From Favolaschia claudopus (lineage: Eukaryota; Basidiomycota; Agaricomycetes; Agaricales; Mycenaceae), in NCBI GenBank assembly GCA_037176885.1, contig JAWWNJ010000052.1, forward strand, positions 1,364,001 to 1,428,000: DNA of 64,000 nucleotides, in the 5' to 3' direction. This document shows positions 20,520 through 32,489 of this stretch, piece by piece (positions within the stretch are counted from its first letter, which is position 1; each line of letters starts with the position of its first letter). The notes below the pieces were generated by a model that saw only the letters and a list, made by a program, of their open reading frames with translations, had not been told where the DNA came from and did no database searches. Made by a program: the position numbers and the translations under genes.

Positions 20520-21170
20520 TAACTTCACGTAGCTCATTCACATAATTATGTTAGGCCAATACGAACTATGTGAATTTCGCTTGAAAATTGAATGAATGCA
20601 GTTGTGTGAAAACTGCTCAAAAAATTCATTCCTGGCTTCCAGGCGAGTCTTTGAAATTCACCCATGCACCTCGTGGAATTCATGGAGTTCAAGTTGCCCG
20701 GAACACGGTACATGGTTCTGGTCACCAGTACTGGTAAATTGTGTTCCTAATGCAGTAACACAGTCAATTTGGATAGTTTAAGCAATGTAGCTTAATAGTT
20801 GTTAGTGAAGACTTGTAAATCTGCAGTATTAGTACCTCAGTACAGATGAAGTGCAACCAATACTTGTAGGTTTGATAGTGGGCAAAGCGAGGAGTGAGTA
20901 TTAGATTTTTCATGCAGTTTCCATTGTGTTTTCACATACTTTTCAAGTGAATTCCCGGAGCATTGGAAGGGAATCCAACACAGTGAAAAAAGTTTTCATT
21001 GGAATATGTGGTGGATATCATTCTAAAACCATGTGAATTAACACCATGGAATGTCCCATTCACATAGTTGGACCCAGTGAAAATATCTCCGTGAAATTCA
21101 CAACTTCATAGTGAAATTCACAAAGTTTTTCAGTGAATTTCCCATTAAAACCTTGTGAACCGACTATGGG
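20520..21170. repeat. Region of dense GTGAATT/AATTCAC motifs
   Basis: The motif TGTGAATT or its complement AATTCAC(A) recurs many times in both orientations, giving many short potential stems. The string TCAGGGGGTT occurs just before the region (about 20509) and just after it (about 21176), which could be a target duplication. A similar but distinct motif cluster is at 54091-54313. Confidence 0.5.
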
Positions 21171-21194
21171 AAAGTCAGGGGGTTCGGAAACCAC

Positions 21195-21545
21195 AGTGAT
21201 GCTGTCCTGCATTCGCGAGGCCTATATATTCATACTCTGTAGAAGAGAGCGCGACCATGGATTGCCGGCGGCTGGACCAGGAAATTGCACCACTGTTCGA
21301 AATGAACACGTACCCGGAAGTCGATTTTGAGGTGTCTGAGTCCCCGTTCCAGTTAGCGTCTGTATACCCGTAGAAGTTCATGTCCATCCCAGCATTTGTC
21401 CCGTCGTAACATAGCATCCAGTCGCGCGTACCCTCTAGGTAGCGCAGGATACTTACGTTTAAGGAGCTCCCAATGACATTTCTTTGGATTTGCGCTGTAG
21501 CGTCCAACGAGGAGGATATACAAAACTTGTCCCCCCCCCCACACA
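21195..21545 (-). pseudogene. Ty1/Copia RNase H fragment
   Basis: On the minus strand one frame reads YSANPKKCHWELLK. After a frameshift it continues RYLEGTRDWMLCYDG, GYTDANWNGD, STSGYVF and STEYEY. This is the typical C-terminal RNase H region of Copia Pol. No RT, integrase or LTR was found next to it. A run of ten C at about 21531-21540 marks its upstream edge. Confidence 0.85.
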
Positions 21546-21584
21546 TTAGAGAACTAGGTGCATAGAAAGAAAACTAGGTGCATT

Positions 21585-21628
21585 GAATTCAAACCCGGCA
21601 CATATGAACGCTATGTGCCAGGTTTGTC
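21585..21628. other. Hairpin with AACTAGG repeats around it
   Basis: An imperfect palindrome (AAACCCGGCACATA...TATGTGCCAGGTTT) is flanked by three copies of AACTAGG(T/C)(G/A)CA. It lies between the Copia scrap and the truncated LINE. Role unknown. Confidence 0.4.
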
Positions 21629-21689
21629 CAAAACTAGGCACTTACCGCTTTGGAAAATGCTCGGCAGACGTTTCCAGCATCTCCACGCA

Positions 21690-22574
21690 GCATTCCGGTG
21701 ATCTCAAAAGCCGAGGTCTACGATGCTGAGATCACCGGAATGCTGTTTGGGGCGGCCAAGGCGTACAAGATTGCGTCAGACGACCCGCGCATTACTGACG
21801 TCCACATCTTTGCAGACAACACGTCTGGATCTTTACGCCGAGACCGCGGAGTGGGCAACTCCTGGCCCGCAAATTCCACCAACTCACCTGCACGTTCCTC
21901 GACGCCTCCCCCAATCACAAGGTCCACATTGCCTGGTCGCCAGGGCATCACGACATTACTGGGAATGAACGGGGGGACGAGCTGGCAAAGCGCGGAACGG
22001 AGGAGGCAGCATGGAACCGGACGGATACGAACGCGAACCAGCGCACGCTCGCGTACGAACTGCGCCGATCCAAGGAGAAGACGATCCAGGCATGGACCAA
22101 AGAGTGGAAGTCGAAACCGAAGACGGGGCGGTATGCAATCTCAAACCGCTTCCCCCCGTCGATGAAACCCACTCCGCACTTCAAAAGCCTCAAACGAGAG
22201 GTGTTCGGGAGAGTAACACAATGCAGAATTGGCCATGGATACATACTCTAGGCGAGTACTACAAACAATTCGTACCATCCGAGAACATTGACTGCCCTTG
22301 TGGAGAGCGACTACAAACCCGCGAGCACCTCCTGTGCGAATGCCCCCGATACACCATGCACCGGCACCTGCTGAAAAAGGCGTCAAGGGACCTGTCCCTG
22401 CCCGAAATATTGGGTACAAAGAAAGGCATCACCGCCTTAGCCAAATTCCTCGAGGCGTCCGGTGCGTTCACGAAGACGGGCCGCCCCCTCACAAAACCGG
22501 AGCTCCCCACGTTTGAGGATGAACCAGACCCCTGGTTGACGGACGATGAAGATGACGCCCCCAGGATCCATTGA
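21690..22574 (+). pseudogene. 5'-truncated LINE (RNase H and C-terminal zinc motif)
   Basis: This is the same family as the full LINE at 23883-32403. The reading frame enters at the RNase H domain (EVYDAEITG, then ADNTS), shifts frame twice, and continues to the C-terminal CPCGERLQTREHLLCECP zinc-binding motif and the acidic tail, ending at 22574. The first 55 bp form a fold-back: AGCATTCCGGTGATCTCA at about 21690 is repeated inverted at about 21728-21745. The 3' UTR diverges from the full copy soon after the stop. Confidence 0.8.
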
Positions 22575-23702
22575 TCCTCGATCACCGACGCCGAACCGAA
22601 CTGAACCGGACGCGCGTTCAGCCCCAGTGAAAATCCCGTCTGGGCGGATATGCTCAAACATGGGCAGATCTGCTGCATCTGCTGAAATCTGCCGAACAGC
22701 ATATCAGAATATCCAAGAATTCTATATTTATCCCGAGAAACTGACAATTTCTGAATGAAAGTCTTGGCAACCGACTTGCACCCGACTTCGGAATGCGCTT
22801 TCGACGGCGAAACGCAGCCTGGGAACACGTCCAAAGACGCGGGAGACGGTCGGAGTTTGAAATGCATCTTGTTCCCGTACCACCACCATCTCCAAGTCCT
22901 CTCCCGAGTGCCGCGCTGTCGTCCGTTGTCCGTCCGCGTTGTCTGTTCGCTTTCTTCCCTACCTTCGCCTTTGATACTCCCGATAGCAAGCTGCCCGGCA
23001 CCCCCACCTGCGAAGCCTGCTCCCTGCACAATTCAAGCTCTCCCGCGCCATGTCGTATTGGTAAATCTTTGTCGTTTCATCTCGCCGCTGATTTGTGACG
23101 CGCTCCACTGTAGGATACCACAAAGTCAATTCTTCGTGAAGAATAAGTACCCCGGCGGTGACACTCTTCCCAGCGTGATTCAGTGTTCACGCACTCTTTA
23201 GCGGCGGCCACGGGACAGACGAACATTGTCAACGGAAAAGGTGCGGCCTCGTTCTTTCTTGATTTTCCTCTCTTTCGCTCTATCTAATCACCGTCGGCGC
23301 GCCTTCCGCCAGCCTGCCGTCGCCTCCTTCGAGGTGTTGGCTCAACATATATCGTTCTTTCCGTCTTGTTCTTTGAACCTCGGTCTCCTCCTTCTCCCAC
23401 CATATCACATCGCTTGTACGTTACCTGGTTCTTCACCTCGTCTTCCTTTCCTGTAGAAACCGTACTGACACTCTTCAGGCGCGGCAGATGCCTATAGTTC
23501 TGCTTCCTTTTGTTTTGTATTCGGTGCCATTTCTTCTTCCACCACTTATGCTGACAGCTAACACCTCATACTGTATTTCATTCTCAAGTGCCGTGCTCTC
23601 CATTCGCGCCGGCGGGGCTAGTCTTACGGCGCCACGCTTCGTGTGAGTTGGTAATGGTATCTATGCTTTGAAGTGTGTTGTCGCCCAGGGCTAGAAGAGG
23701 TA

Positions 23703-23709
<7 letters not shown>
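22575..23709. other. Unassigned, CT-rich in its second half
   Basis: No family recognised. It may be an alternative LINE 3' UTR, because it ends in a poly(A) run, or a host gene leader. The open frames have no motifs. Confidence 0.3.

Positions 23710-23733
<24 letters not shown>
23710..23733 (+). repeat. Poly(A) run, 24 nt
   Basis: An uninterrupted run of 24 A. It could be the 3' tail of a retroposed copy upstream. I could not find a matching target duplication. Confidence 0.6.
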
Positions 23734-23869
23734 GGACTGCAAGAAGATTATTCATCAGTCTCGCGAGCATCGTCGTGTTCCGTTGAAATACGGACCGGAT
23801 GCGGATCCTGCATTTCTCGTGACTGACGGATCGCGATCGCTGGAGTCCTATTATACATGAAAACACAAG

Positions 23870-23882
23870 GATCAGGACACGT
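23870..23882. repeat. LINE target-site duplication, left
   Basis: GATCAGGACACGT, identical to 32404-32416. Confidence 0.95.
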
Positions 23883-23976
23883 CAAGTCCTTCTTGATCTC
23901 TACCCTCACCTCCGCTTCCGATCAATACTGGCCGCCGTGTCAGTAGGTCGAAAACGAGTCGAGTAGCATTGAAAGA

Positions 23977-25202
23977 ATGGCACACAGGAGCCCCCCAGGC
24001 TCCCTTCAAAACCGCACCAGTGCGATCAACCCCTCCAGAACGCGTCTGACAAAAACCCCTGGCAACGAACCTCCCGCAGAAACCCCAGCATACGGACCCC
24101 TCAGAAACGAATCGACTATCAGCATAAACCGCGACACAACGAAACCGTATACCGTCCCCAAGACCTCGTCCCTCCGCTCCACCACATCCACATCCACCGA
24201 ACGCGACATCCGCAAGGAACCCCCGCCAACACCGTCCAAAAGCCGTAAGGCCATCGAATCCATCGCCAATGTCTTCGGACGCGGCTCACCCGGTAAACGC
24301 GCTCCCCTGCAAACTGACACCCCCGCACCAGAAAAGGACTACACCCGCGAACAGACGACGCCGACTCCAGGACAATCCCGAACTCAAATCAACGATCACG
24401 TGCCCGCGTACAACGCCGTCTTCGACAACCCCGGCGACTCCCCCATGGACGACGACACCGCTGACGAACGCGACGACAACTCAGTCGTCAACTCCATCAA
24501 ACCAACCCAAGACGAAACATTCCACGAGATTGTCCCCCAACAAAGTACTCGTCCGCAATATAAAATCATCGCTTTCCGACGCCTTGACATGTTTCGACAG
24601 ATATGCGTACGCAAGCGGCGGCTCCCTCCCGCCACTCGACCTTGAAGACATAGAAAGGATTGACCAGGTATACCGTCTCGCACACGGTAGCCTGGAAGTG
24701 GAACGACTTATGGAAAAGCATAACGAAGAACTACAACGTACGTCCCAAAAATTTGACGAGCTGAAAACCTTGGTTGTAGGGATGGCAACCACCATGCACA
24801 GTATGGAAGCGCAGCTTTTCGACAAGATGAACAAACTAGAACGCACCGTAACGGAATCCAGGCCAGCACAAACCTACCCCCAATCATCGCACGCGTCAGG
24901 CCCTACCATCGTACCGCCGCGCAGGCCCCAACAAACAACGGCAGCACCACCGGCAGTACCCAAACCAACGATCGACAGCCCACTCTCACCCCACCACCAC
25001 TCTCGCCTCATTGTCCAAGTGCTTCCCGACGGAATGTCACCCGACCAACGCCCCGACCAACTCGCCCTCGTCCGCGACATCAATAAACGGCTAACCGACA
25101 ACAACGTGAAGCTCACGGTCGTCTCCACCAAATGGAACGCCCACGGGAACTGCATCCTACTAACACGTACAGATCAGTCTAAGACGACTGCGAATCTGTT
25201 GA
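23977..25202 (+). pseudogene. LINE ORF1, N-terminal part
   Basis: This encodes the Ser/Thr/Pro-rich N-terminus and a helical, probably coiled-coil stretch (about 24650-24860) of the RNA-binding ORF1 protein. The first ATG after the leader is at 23977. The frame must shift by one base at a run of five C (about 24533-24537) to stay open; with one C fewer the two parts fuse. ORF1 is then broken at 25202 by an insertion with a 17-bp target duplication. Confidence 0.75.
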
Positions 25203-25837
25203 GGACGGACGACGATGGGGGGAAAAGGCAAGAGGGGAAGCTCCCAGATACATTATGATGACTAGAATTAAATACCATTGTAATAGGGGTCCGACCGTAG
25301 CAACCCGATGTCAAGCACGGATCATCAACAGGGGTCAGACAAGCAACCCAATACCAAGCACCAATCATCAACACTCCCACTTTGCAAGGTCCGACCTAAG
25401 AACGGTAGTCCAACATCCAATGTATTCCAGCACACCCCTTTGATTCATCCAACTCTTGAACAATGGCTGACCAAGTATCCTTCAAGATGATCTTTGAGTC
25501 GGACATGACGGCGGCAACGACGATGGTAACGGCGACTGCTGAGGTAGGACACACACTCGGGCGTTAACAAACGCGGCAGGAATAACGGGGCTCCAACTGG
25601 AACCGGCAACGGAGAAATAACGGGCGTAACGAACGCGGCAAGTATAACGGGGCTCCCACTGGAACCGGCAAAGGGTAAAACGGGCGTTCACGAACGCGGC
25701 AAGGACACGGGCACAAAAGTGCGGCAACGGGCACACAGGGGTGCGGCAAGGGGTTAATTCAGGCACGGAGCGAGGTGCGGCGGGTGGCGGCGGCGGCAGG
25801 TCGGGACCAATAAGGGATAAGGTCAGGCACGCTTTCT
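25203..25837. mobile_element. 635-bp insertion in LINE ORF1 with 17-bp duplication
   Basis: The string GACTGCGAATCTGTTGA is present on both sides (25186-25202 and 25838-25854). That long duplication is typical of target-primed retroposition, but I see no poly(A), no TIRs and no tRNA-like promoter. Inside are two tandem-repeat blocks: a short one near 25300-25375, and at 25556-25710 units of about 60 bp built on ACGGGCGT...AACGCGGCA...GGCTCC.ACTGGAACCGGCAA. The class is undetermined. Confidence 0.7.
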
Positions 25838-26763
25838 GACTGCGAATCTGTTGAACTCGCAAAACACGCTCACCTTTTCAGTGACCTCATCGCCAAAGGC
25901 AAGGCGGTAATTGTCCGTGAGGATCTGAAGTGGATCAAGTTCATAGTCCACGGAGTGCGCACCGGCAGCCTCGACCTCATGGGGGCTCTCTACGACTCGA
26001 AGACGCTCGACCAGGAACTTCGGGAAAACAACCCAATCTATGCCAACCTCAGTATCGCACAACAGCCAAGATGGCTACGCAGCAACGAAGAGCTGGCTAA
26101 TATGGCCCACTCCTCAATTGTATTCGCAGTGGAAGAAGGGGAGCAGGCACTACACCTGCTCCACAAAGTTAAGTTTCTCGCTGCGTTCGGCAGGAACGTC
26201 TCCGTCACCAAATACGCTGACAAATCCCCAGTAGTGCAATGTAAGCGCTGCCGGGGTTACAATCATATCGCGAGCAAATGCGACGAACAACTCAAGTGCC
26301 GTCTGTGCGGCCAAGGCCACTCGGAAACGGACCACCGCAAAAACTGCGCTGATTGCAAGTCGATCGGCGGGGATGATATGGAGGTTGATTCCCTAATTGT
26401 ATGCACCCACGGCCTGAAATGCAGGTACTGCGCCAAGAAAGAAAACCTCGACGTGAACCACCCAGCCGACTCCCGCCGCTGCCCCGAACGTCTAGCACGA
26501 TATGGGACAGCACGCGCAAACGACCGCGTCACACAACAAACCCCGGACAATGGATGGTCTACAGTGACGAACCGGCGCCCGAGAACGGTTCGTCGTGCAG
26601 AACCAATTATTGCTGACGAGAACCGTTTCCGTGAGCTATCTACAGACGAAAGAGTTGACAGGATTTTAGCCGGCGCCACCGCGAAGGGCAACACACTATC
26701 ACGGGAAGCGGCGACTGCCATGCTCAAGAGGACGGACCCCAACTTGCATAATGTCGATGTCTG
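25838..26763 (+). pseudogene. LINE ORF1, C-terminal part with zinc knuckles
   Basis: This continues ORF1 after the insertion. It reads FSDLIAKGKAVIV, then CKRCRGYNHIASKC (C-x2-C-x4-H-x4-C) near 26245, a second CRLC...H...C knuckle and further Cys/His pairs to about 26490, then a basic C-terminus ending at 26763. These bind LINE RNA. The frame on entry differs from the one used before the insertion, so one more indel lies near the junction. The last 13 nt overlap the ORF2 start. Confidence 0.8.
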
Positions 26764-29700
26764 AACAGCCAGCCGCACCCCTCCTCCAGCGACCTCTGAA
26801 CAGACATGCAATATACACCGAACCTATCCGCTGCGTACAGATCAACGTAAACCGGAGACCACCCACCACACACGCGCTCCTAAACGGCAACGTCCTCGAC
26901 TTCGACATTCCCTTCCTACAAGAACCAAGCTGGGCTAGAATCGGCACTGACGACTCTGGAGACGCTATCATTGGCCCCATCGGACACGCAGCATGGACAC
27001 CTGTCCTACCAGTAGCCGCCATCCCCCCGAATAGCCCTGCCCCGAGGGTAATGGTCTACTTTCGCCCCCGCCCGGACTTCACTGTGACGTTGCGCTCTGA
27101 CATCGCACAGGACTTGGACATCCAAGTCATCGACGTTGCCCAACCCGGCGCCCCGACAGCAACCTTTGTCAACATCTACAACGACAGACGACAGCACATC
27201 CGACCCGCAATCGAACGGCTCAAAACCCTTGCGCTCCCTACTGATAGACCGGTGATCCTCCTCGGCGACAAGAACCTCCACCACGAATTGTGGTCAGTCG
27301 CTGGAGTCCGCGGCAACTCTCGCTCCAACAACTTCGTCGAATGGACCACGGACAAAGGATACACCCTGCTGAACCAAAAGGGTGAAGTGACACATGTACC
27401 CCACAACGTTAACGGCGACGCGCCGTCGGTAATTGACCTTACCTTTGTTAATGCCGCAGCCTTGAACAGCGATACGATTCAAGACTGGGCCATCGACAGG
27501 GATATGGCTTTCGGATCCGACCACTACGGCATCAAGTGGACTATGGATCATGGCCGCACCGAGGTCGACAATCCCAGCGGCACCAAATTCAGTCTCAAAG
27601 ACGTTGAGCAAAAGGACTGGACAGAGGCATTCCGGACGGCGCTCGAGGAACGCCGCAACGACATCGACCCGATCATGGATGACAATACCAACCCGACCAA
27701 CGAGCAGCTAGAGTCGGCCGCGTCAGCCCTCACTGCTGCGATGCAGTCTGCCACGGAGCAGGTTGGTAAGCGCTGTAAACCAAACACTCACGCCAAACCG
27801 TGGTGGAACAGGGAGCTCTCGCAGGCAGCGGACGCAATCAACACCGCCAGGGAAGAACAACGAGCTTTTGAAGCTACAGCGGGCCGCCACGACCAATACC
27901 TCCCGACTTAGTCTAGTAGTTACCGCGGGGGTCCGAACCAAAGCGAAGAAGGCCGTGAACTTCTTCAAACGGCTGGTCAAGGCGACTAAGTCGAAGTGGG
28001 CGGTGGAGGAACTAGAGGCGGCACATACAGAGGACATATGGGGTTACCAGAAATGGTCCAAAGGTGCGCGGAACTACCCCATGCCAGCCATTAAACGCGC
28101 AGATGGCACTTCGGCGGTCTCGCTAGAAGAAAAAGGAGACGCTCTCCACGACGTCCACTTCAAACCACCTCCCCCACTCCCCAACGAAGCCGTACCCGAC
28201 CTGCAACACCGTGCCGACGACGACCTCGAATTCACGGACGTCACCTTCGACGAAGTCCGCGAAACTATATGGGAAGCAAGTCTCAAGACTGCTCCGGGCG
28301 AGAGCGGCGTCTCGTTTGGAGTAATACGCTGGGCTTGGGCAGACGCCAGTCAGGAGATATACCATTAAGAAATGTATTCGGAACGGTTTCCACCCTCGAC
28401 AATGGAGAAAATCTATCGCGGTGGCCCTCCGAAAACCCCGGAAACCAGACTACTCGAATCCCAGGGCGTACCGTCTGATCCAGCTCCTCGAGTGCCTAGG
28501 CAAGATCGCGGAGAAGATCATTGCACGACGTTTAGCCTACCTCGCTGGAAAACACCGACTCATCCCTGGCAGCCAATTCGGTGGTGTATCCAACACATCC
28601 ACCACTGACGCAATCCTGAGCTTCACGAACGACGTTGAGGCTGCCTGGAATAGCGGTAAAGTAGTATCCACTCTAACTTTCGACATAAAGGGGTACTTTG
28701 ACTGCATTAACCGCCAGCACTTGCTCAATGAACTCCGCCGCAAACGAATCCCCCTTGAATATGTTAAATGGGTCGCCGCTTTCCTTGAAGACCGACAAGC
28801 GGCCCTGTGCATCGACGGACGGCGCTGCCGGATGAAACCAGTAAAAAACGGCACCCCCCAAGGTTCCCCGGTGTCACCGATCCTAGCAGCGTTTTACACT
28901 GCGGAGCTGCTGGAGAAGTTCGAAAAATTGGGCACGGCGGTAAACCGCTTACCTCTTCCGGATAGTCCTTCTGACACAACGCTTTCCATGTATGTCGACG
29001 ATGGACGGACCTACGTCGCGTCGGATTCTCTCGAGACCAACAACGAGTTTCTGGCCAAAGCCTGGATAATCAGTGATCAGTGCCTAGAGAAGAAAGGGCT
29101 CACGACGGACGACGACAAACGGGAACTTCAACACTTGTTGGCTCGACGGCAAACGAAACGAATCAAAGATATCCGCCTCCCGTCCATACGACTACGGAAC
29201 CGCGATGGGTCTTTCACAACGGTCACGCCTTCTCCAACGGTGAACTGGCTGGGGGTTTACCTGGACTCCGCCCTAAACTTCAACCACCACGTCCGCTCGC
29301 TAACGGCCAGGGGCGAGAACAAAGTTAATGGCCTTACCATGTTATCCAACACGGTGAAAGGCCTCTCCCAAGTCCACCTCCGGCACCTCTACAAAGCGTG
29401 CGTAATCCCCACCATGACGTACGCCAGCGCAGTGTGGTGGACGGGGAAGAAAGAACACCTAAAACGCCTTGAACGAGTCCAACGCCGGGCCCTACGGCTC
29501 ATTTGCGCAGCCTTCCGGACGTCCCCAATCAACGCCCTAGAAATCCAGGCGTCGATCCCCCCCATCCGCCTGGCTCTCGACGAGGCAAACCGCCGCACGG
29601 CACTTCGATTTAACAGGCTGAGTACACATAATCCTGTCATCGAGCGGCTAAACGACGATTGGAGACAGGGCAGAAGTCCTTCAGTTCCCCCGCCTATCCC

Positions 29701-32058
29701 TGTTCGCCCGTCGAACTCCATAAGCCAAGCCAACCTGAGAAAATCTTCGCAGCTCGAACGGTTATCAAAGCTCACCAACCCGAACAACGAACGCATATTC
29801 CCCTTCCTCAACGCCCCATGGGAACGGACCGCGAATGCGTTTAAAGGACGCCTCCGGATCTCAGGAACAGAAGGGGAGAAAAAGGAGGAAGCAGTTAAGG
29901 CACACAAGGAGAAGATACGTACCCTTTCCTCTTCCCGTGAACATTTAATCGTGTACTCGGACGGCTCCCTGCGCCCGATTCACCGTGTTCGCCGAGTAGG
30001 GGCAGGATATGTTGTTTACCACGAGGGAATTGAAATGGCGGCTGCCAGCATCGGTTTGGGGAGCCATGCAGAAGTGTATGATGGGGAGCTGACCGGCCTC
30101 CTCTTCGGCGCTGCTAAAGCATTCAAACTCGCGAAAGATGATCCGGGAATTACTCACGTACATCTGTTCGCAGACAACACCTCCGCCATCAAGACCATCT
30201 TCTCACCAAAACCCCGCGCCGGGCAACTCCTCGCCCACCAGTTCCACCGAATGGCATGCGCGTTCCTCGACGCCGACCCATCACACTCCATCGAGATTGC
30301 GTGGTCGCCGGGCCACGAGGACATCAAAGGGAATGACCGTGCCGATGACCTCGCGAAACGAGGCACCGAACTACGAACCGACGCCCCAGGCACCATATCC
30401 AACGCCCTGCGGAAATCAAAAAAGAAAACGGCTCGCACCTGGAAAAAGGAATGGAAGAATACCCCAAAAACGGGACGCTACGCCAGCGCCAACCGCATAG
30501 CCCCAGCGCTGAAACCCACCCCCCACTTCAAGACACTCGGTCGAGAGGTGTTTGGAAGGGTGACGCAATGTAGGATTGGCCATGGATACATAGGCGAGTA
30601 CTATGAAAAATTCGTACCCTCCGAGAACGTTGACTGCCCGTGCGGCGAACGACTCCAGACCCGCGAGCACATATTGCGCGACTGCCCACGCTACGACGAC
30701 CACCGCCATCTACTTCGAGAGGCCTCGAGGGACCTGTCCCTGCCCGAAATACTGGGCACACGTAAAGGCATTATGTCGGAAAAACAGTGGATTGCTTCGA
30801 ACGGCTTATAACTGATTAGGACCTTTGAGAACCTTGGGACGGCTTAGAACCGGTGGCGGGGTGGCTTATAATCAACTCCAAGCCGTTCGAATCCGCTCAA
30901 TTTCAACCTTGCCCAATATGAGGCTTGAGGTACGCTATTCGGCAGAAGAATCATTAGACCTGAAATTTCACGGAATGTGAGATTCCTATGCATGCGCAAA
31001 ACGCTCAAGCTCAAACGAGACCCGCCCTAAGTGATTACGGCAGGATGACGACAGCGCCCCACAAAGGTGCTGCGGAGCGCCAAACACAACCACCACCCTT
31101 CTCTCTTCCTACCACCACCTCCCCAAGTCTTTTTGCAAGTCGGCTTCGTTCCTACCCTCCTCTTATCGTTGAATCCACCGCTTATTAGCTTACTTTGGCC
31201 GACGGCTCCGCCTCAATGATCATATCTCCAGGAAAACAAGATTCTACTTAAGTCTTTATGAATTTCAAGGCGCCGAAGGCAACCGGCAACGGGCAATTGG
31301 GTCTGTTGGGCTCGGTATGTGGTGCAGCAGCCTGTGGGGGGACTAGCACCTTCGGTGTTGGGAGGAAACCTGTTCATGGTGCGTCGTGTCTTCGCTGTTC
31401 TTCCGTAGCTCTCTCCACTTATGTAGCGAGCCAGCTTCTCGTGAACGGTTCGATATTGACACCGAGTCGACAATGTGGAACTGTATTCCTGCCTACTCTC
31501 AGGTGAGTCAGTCATACCTCAATGTTTCGCGCCCGAGCAGCGCTCTGGGCGGTGCTTCATCTCTTCAAGTTCATTTCATGTTGTGTTCGCGGTGGTCAAT
31601 TGGAGTAATTTTTTTTGTTATAATACCCAAATAATACCACTCAATATATATGTTTCCAAATATCGCCACGTACATGAATTAAGAGCAAACGGGTACCCAA
31701 ATGCAGGGGCATCGGGTGGGTAGAGGCGGATTAGAACCTTAGCATGGCTTGTAAGTTCGTAATCCGTTGGAGTGAATTAGAAGCCACCAGGTGTCTTAGA
31801 GGCCATCATGAGGTTTTAACTGTACATTATAAGAGACACCGAGGCTTAGGGCCTTCGAACACCTTCTAACTACTTCCACGCCGCTATAAGCAATCTGGGA
31901 TTTTTCCGACAATCGAAGCCTTGGCCAAATTCATCGAGGAATCCGGCGCACGCCGCGCATTCACCAAGACCGGGCGACCGTACGCTAAGGCGGAGCTCCC
32001 CGTGTTCGAAGACGAACCCGACCCGTGGCTGTCGGACGACGAGGACGACGGCGGGTAG
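26751..32058 (+). pseudogene. LINE ORF2: endonuclease, RT, RNase H, zinc motif
   Basis: The ATG at 26751 overlaps the ORF1 stop. The APE-type endonuclease has QEPSW, GDKNLHH (about 27264), VIDLTF and GSDHYG, the family's catalytic blocks. Frame shifts near 27900 and 28355 lead into RT (palm motif YVDD at 28991, preceded by TPQGSPVSP), a thumb region, RNase H (YSDGS, E, ADNTSA, and D in NDRADDLA) and CPCGERLQTREHILRDCP. The frame is then cut by a TIR element (30774-31911) and resumes at 31912 with EALAKFIEE, ending at TAG 32056-32058. It is inactive as it stands, although every catalytic motif is present. Confidence 0.9.
30774..31911. mobile_element. TIR element inside LINE ORF2, 1138 bp
   Basis: The ends TGTCGGAAAAA...GATTGCTT and its inverted counterpart CCGACA at 31911 define it. 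The LINE reading resumes in frame immediately after it. Subterminal repeats built on CGGCTTATAA and TTAGAACC occur at both ends. No transposase is visible. The duplication is not clear (at most 2-3 bp, AT). Confidence 0.75.
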
Positions 32059-32403
32059 GCGCAATGCCCGCAAGATGACGCCCCCAGGACAGAAGCGTCC
32101 CCGATATTCATTTCCTCCCCTGCCGACACCCGCGCGCCCTTGTGGCCCGGCTCCATGTTTCTTTTCTTTCTCTCTCTTCTTTCTCTGTACTATTTCATTA
32201 TGCTTTATGGCCTATGCTATCATGCCTCCGCCGCTATACCCGTAAATTCACATTACACTCCGAGACTATACTCTACCAACTACGGACGATTCCCCCTCTA
32301 GAGCTACTCTTCACTATTTATTGCCCTTGTGGCACCGCGTCTTAGTAGTTAGTGTACTTGTTGCGGTATAGAAATGCTGATACAAAAAAAAAAAAAAAAA
32401 AAA

Positions 32404-32416
32404 GATCAGGACACGT
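32404..32416. repeat. LINE target-site duplication, right
   Basis: GATCAGGACACGT directly after the poly(A) tail. Confidence 0.95.
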
Positions 32417-32489
32417 GAAAAGTAACGTGACTTTGACACGAAACCACGGGACCATGTCGAGATGTCGCTGCAGCCTGCAGGCTGTTGAG

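Larger units (their letters stand above)
23883..32403 (+). mobile_element. Full-length non-LTR retrotransposon (LINE), nested insertions
   Basis: It is flanked by a perfect 13-bp duplication GATCAGGACACGT (23870-23882 and 32404-32416) and ends in about 20 A. It has a short leader, ORF1 with zinc knuckles, then ORF2 with APE-type endonuclease, RT, RNase H and a C-terminal CCHC motif, and a 3' UTR of about 330 bp. ORF1 and ORF2 overlap by 13 nt. Two later insertions (25203-25837 and 30774-31911) and at least four frameshifts make it inactive. Without the insertions it would be about 6.7 kb. Domain order (endonuclease, RT, RNase H) matches the Tad/I-like group by general knowledge. Confidence 0.92.

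Noticed and set aside
30773..30811. Natural C-terminus of the LINE ORF2 at 30811
   Set aside because: The last residues come from the inserted TIR element; the LINE tail resumes at 31912 and stops at 32058.
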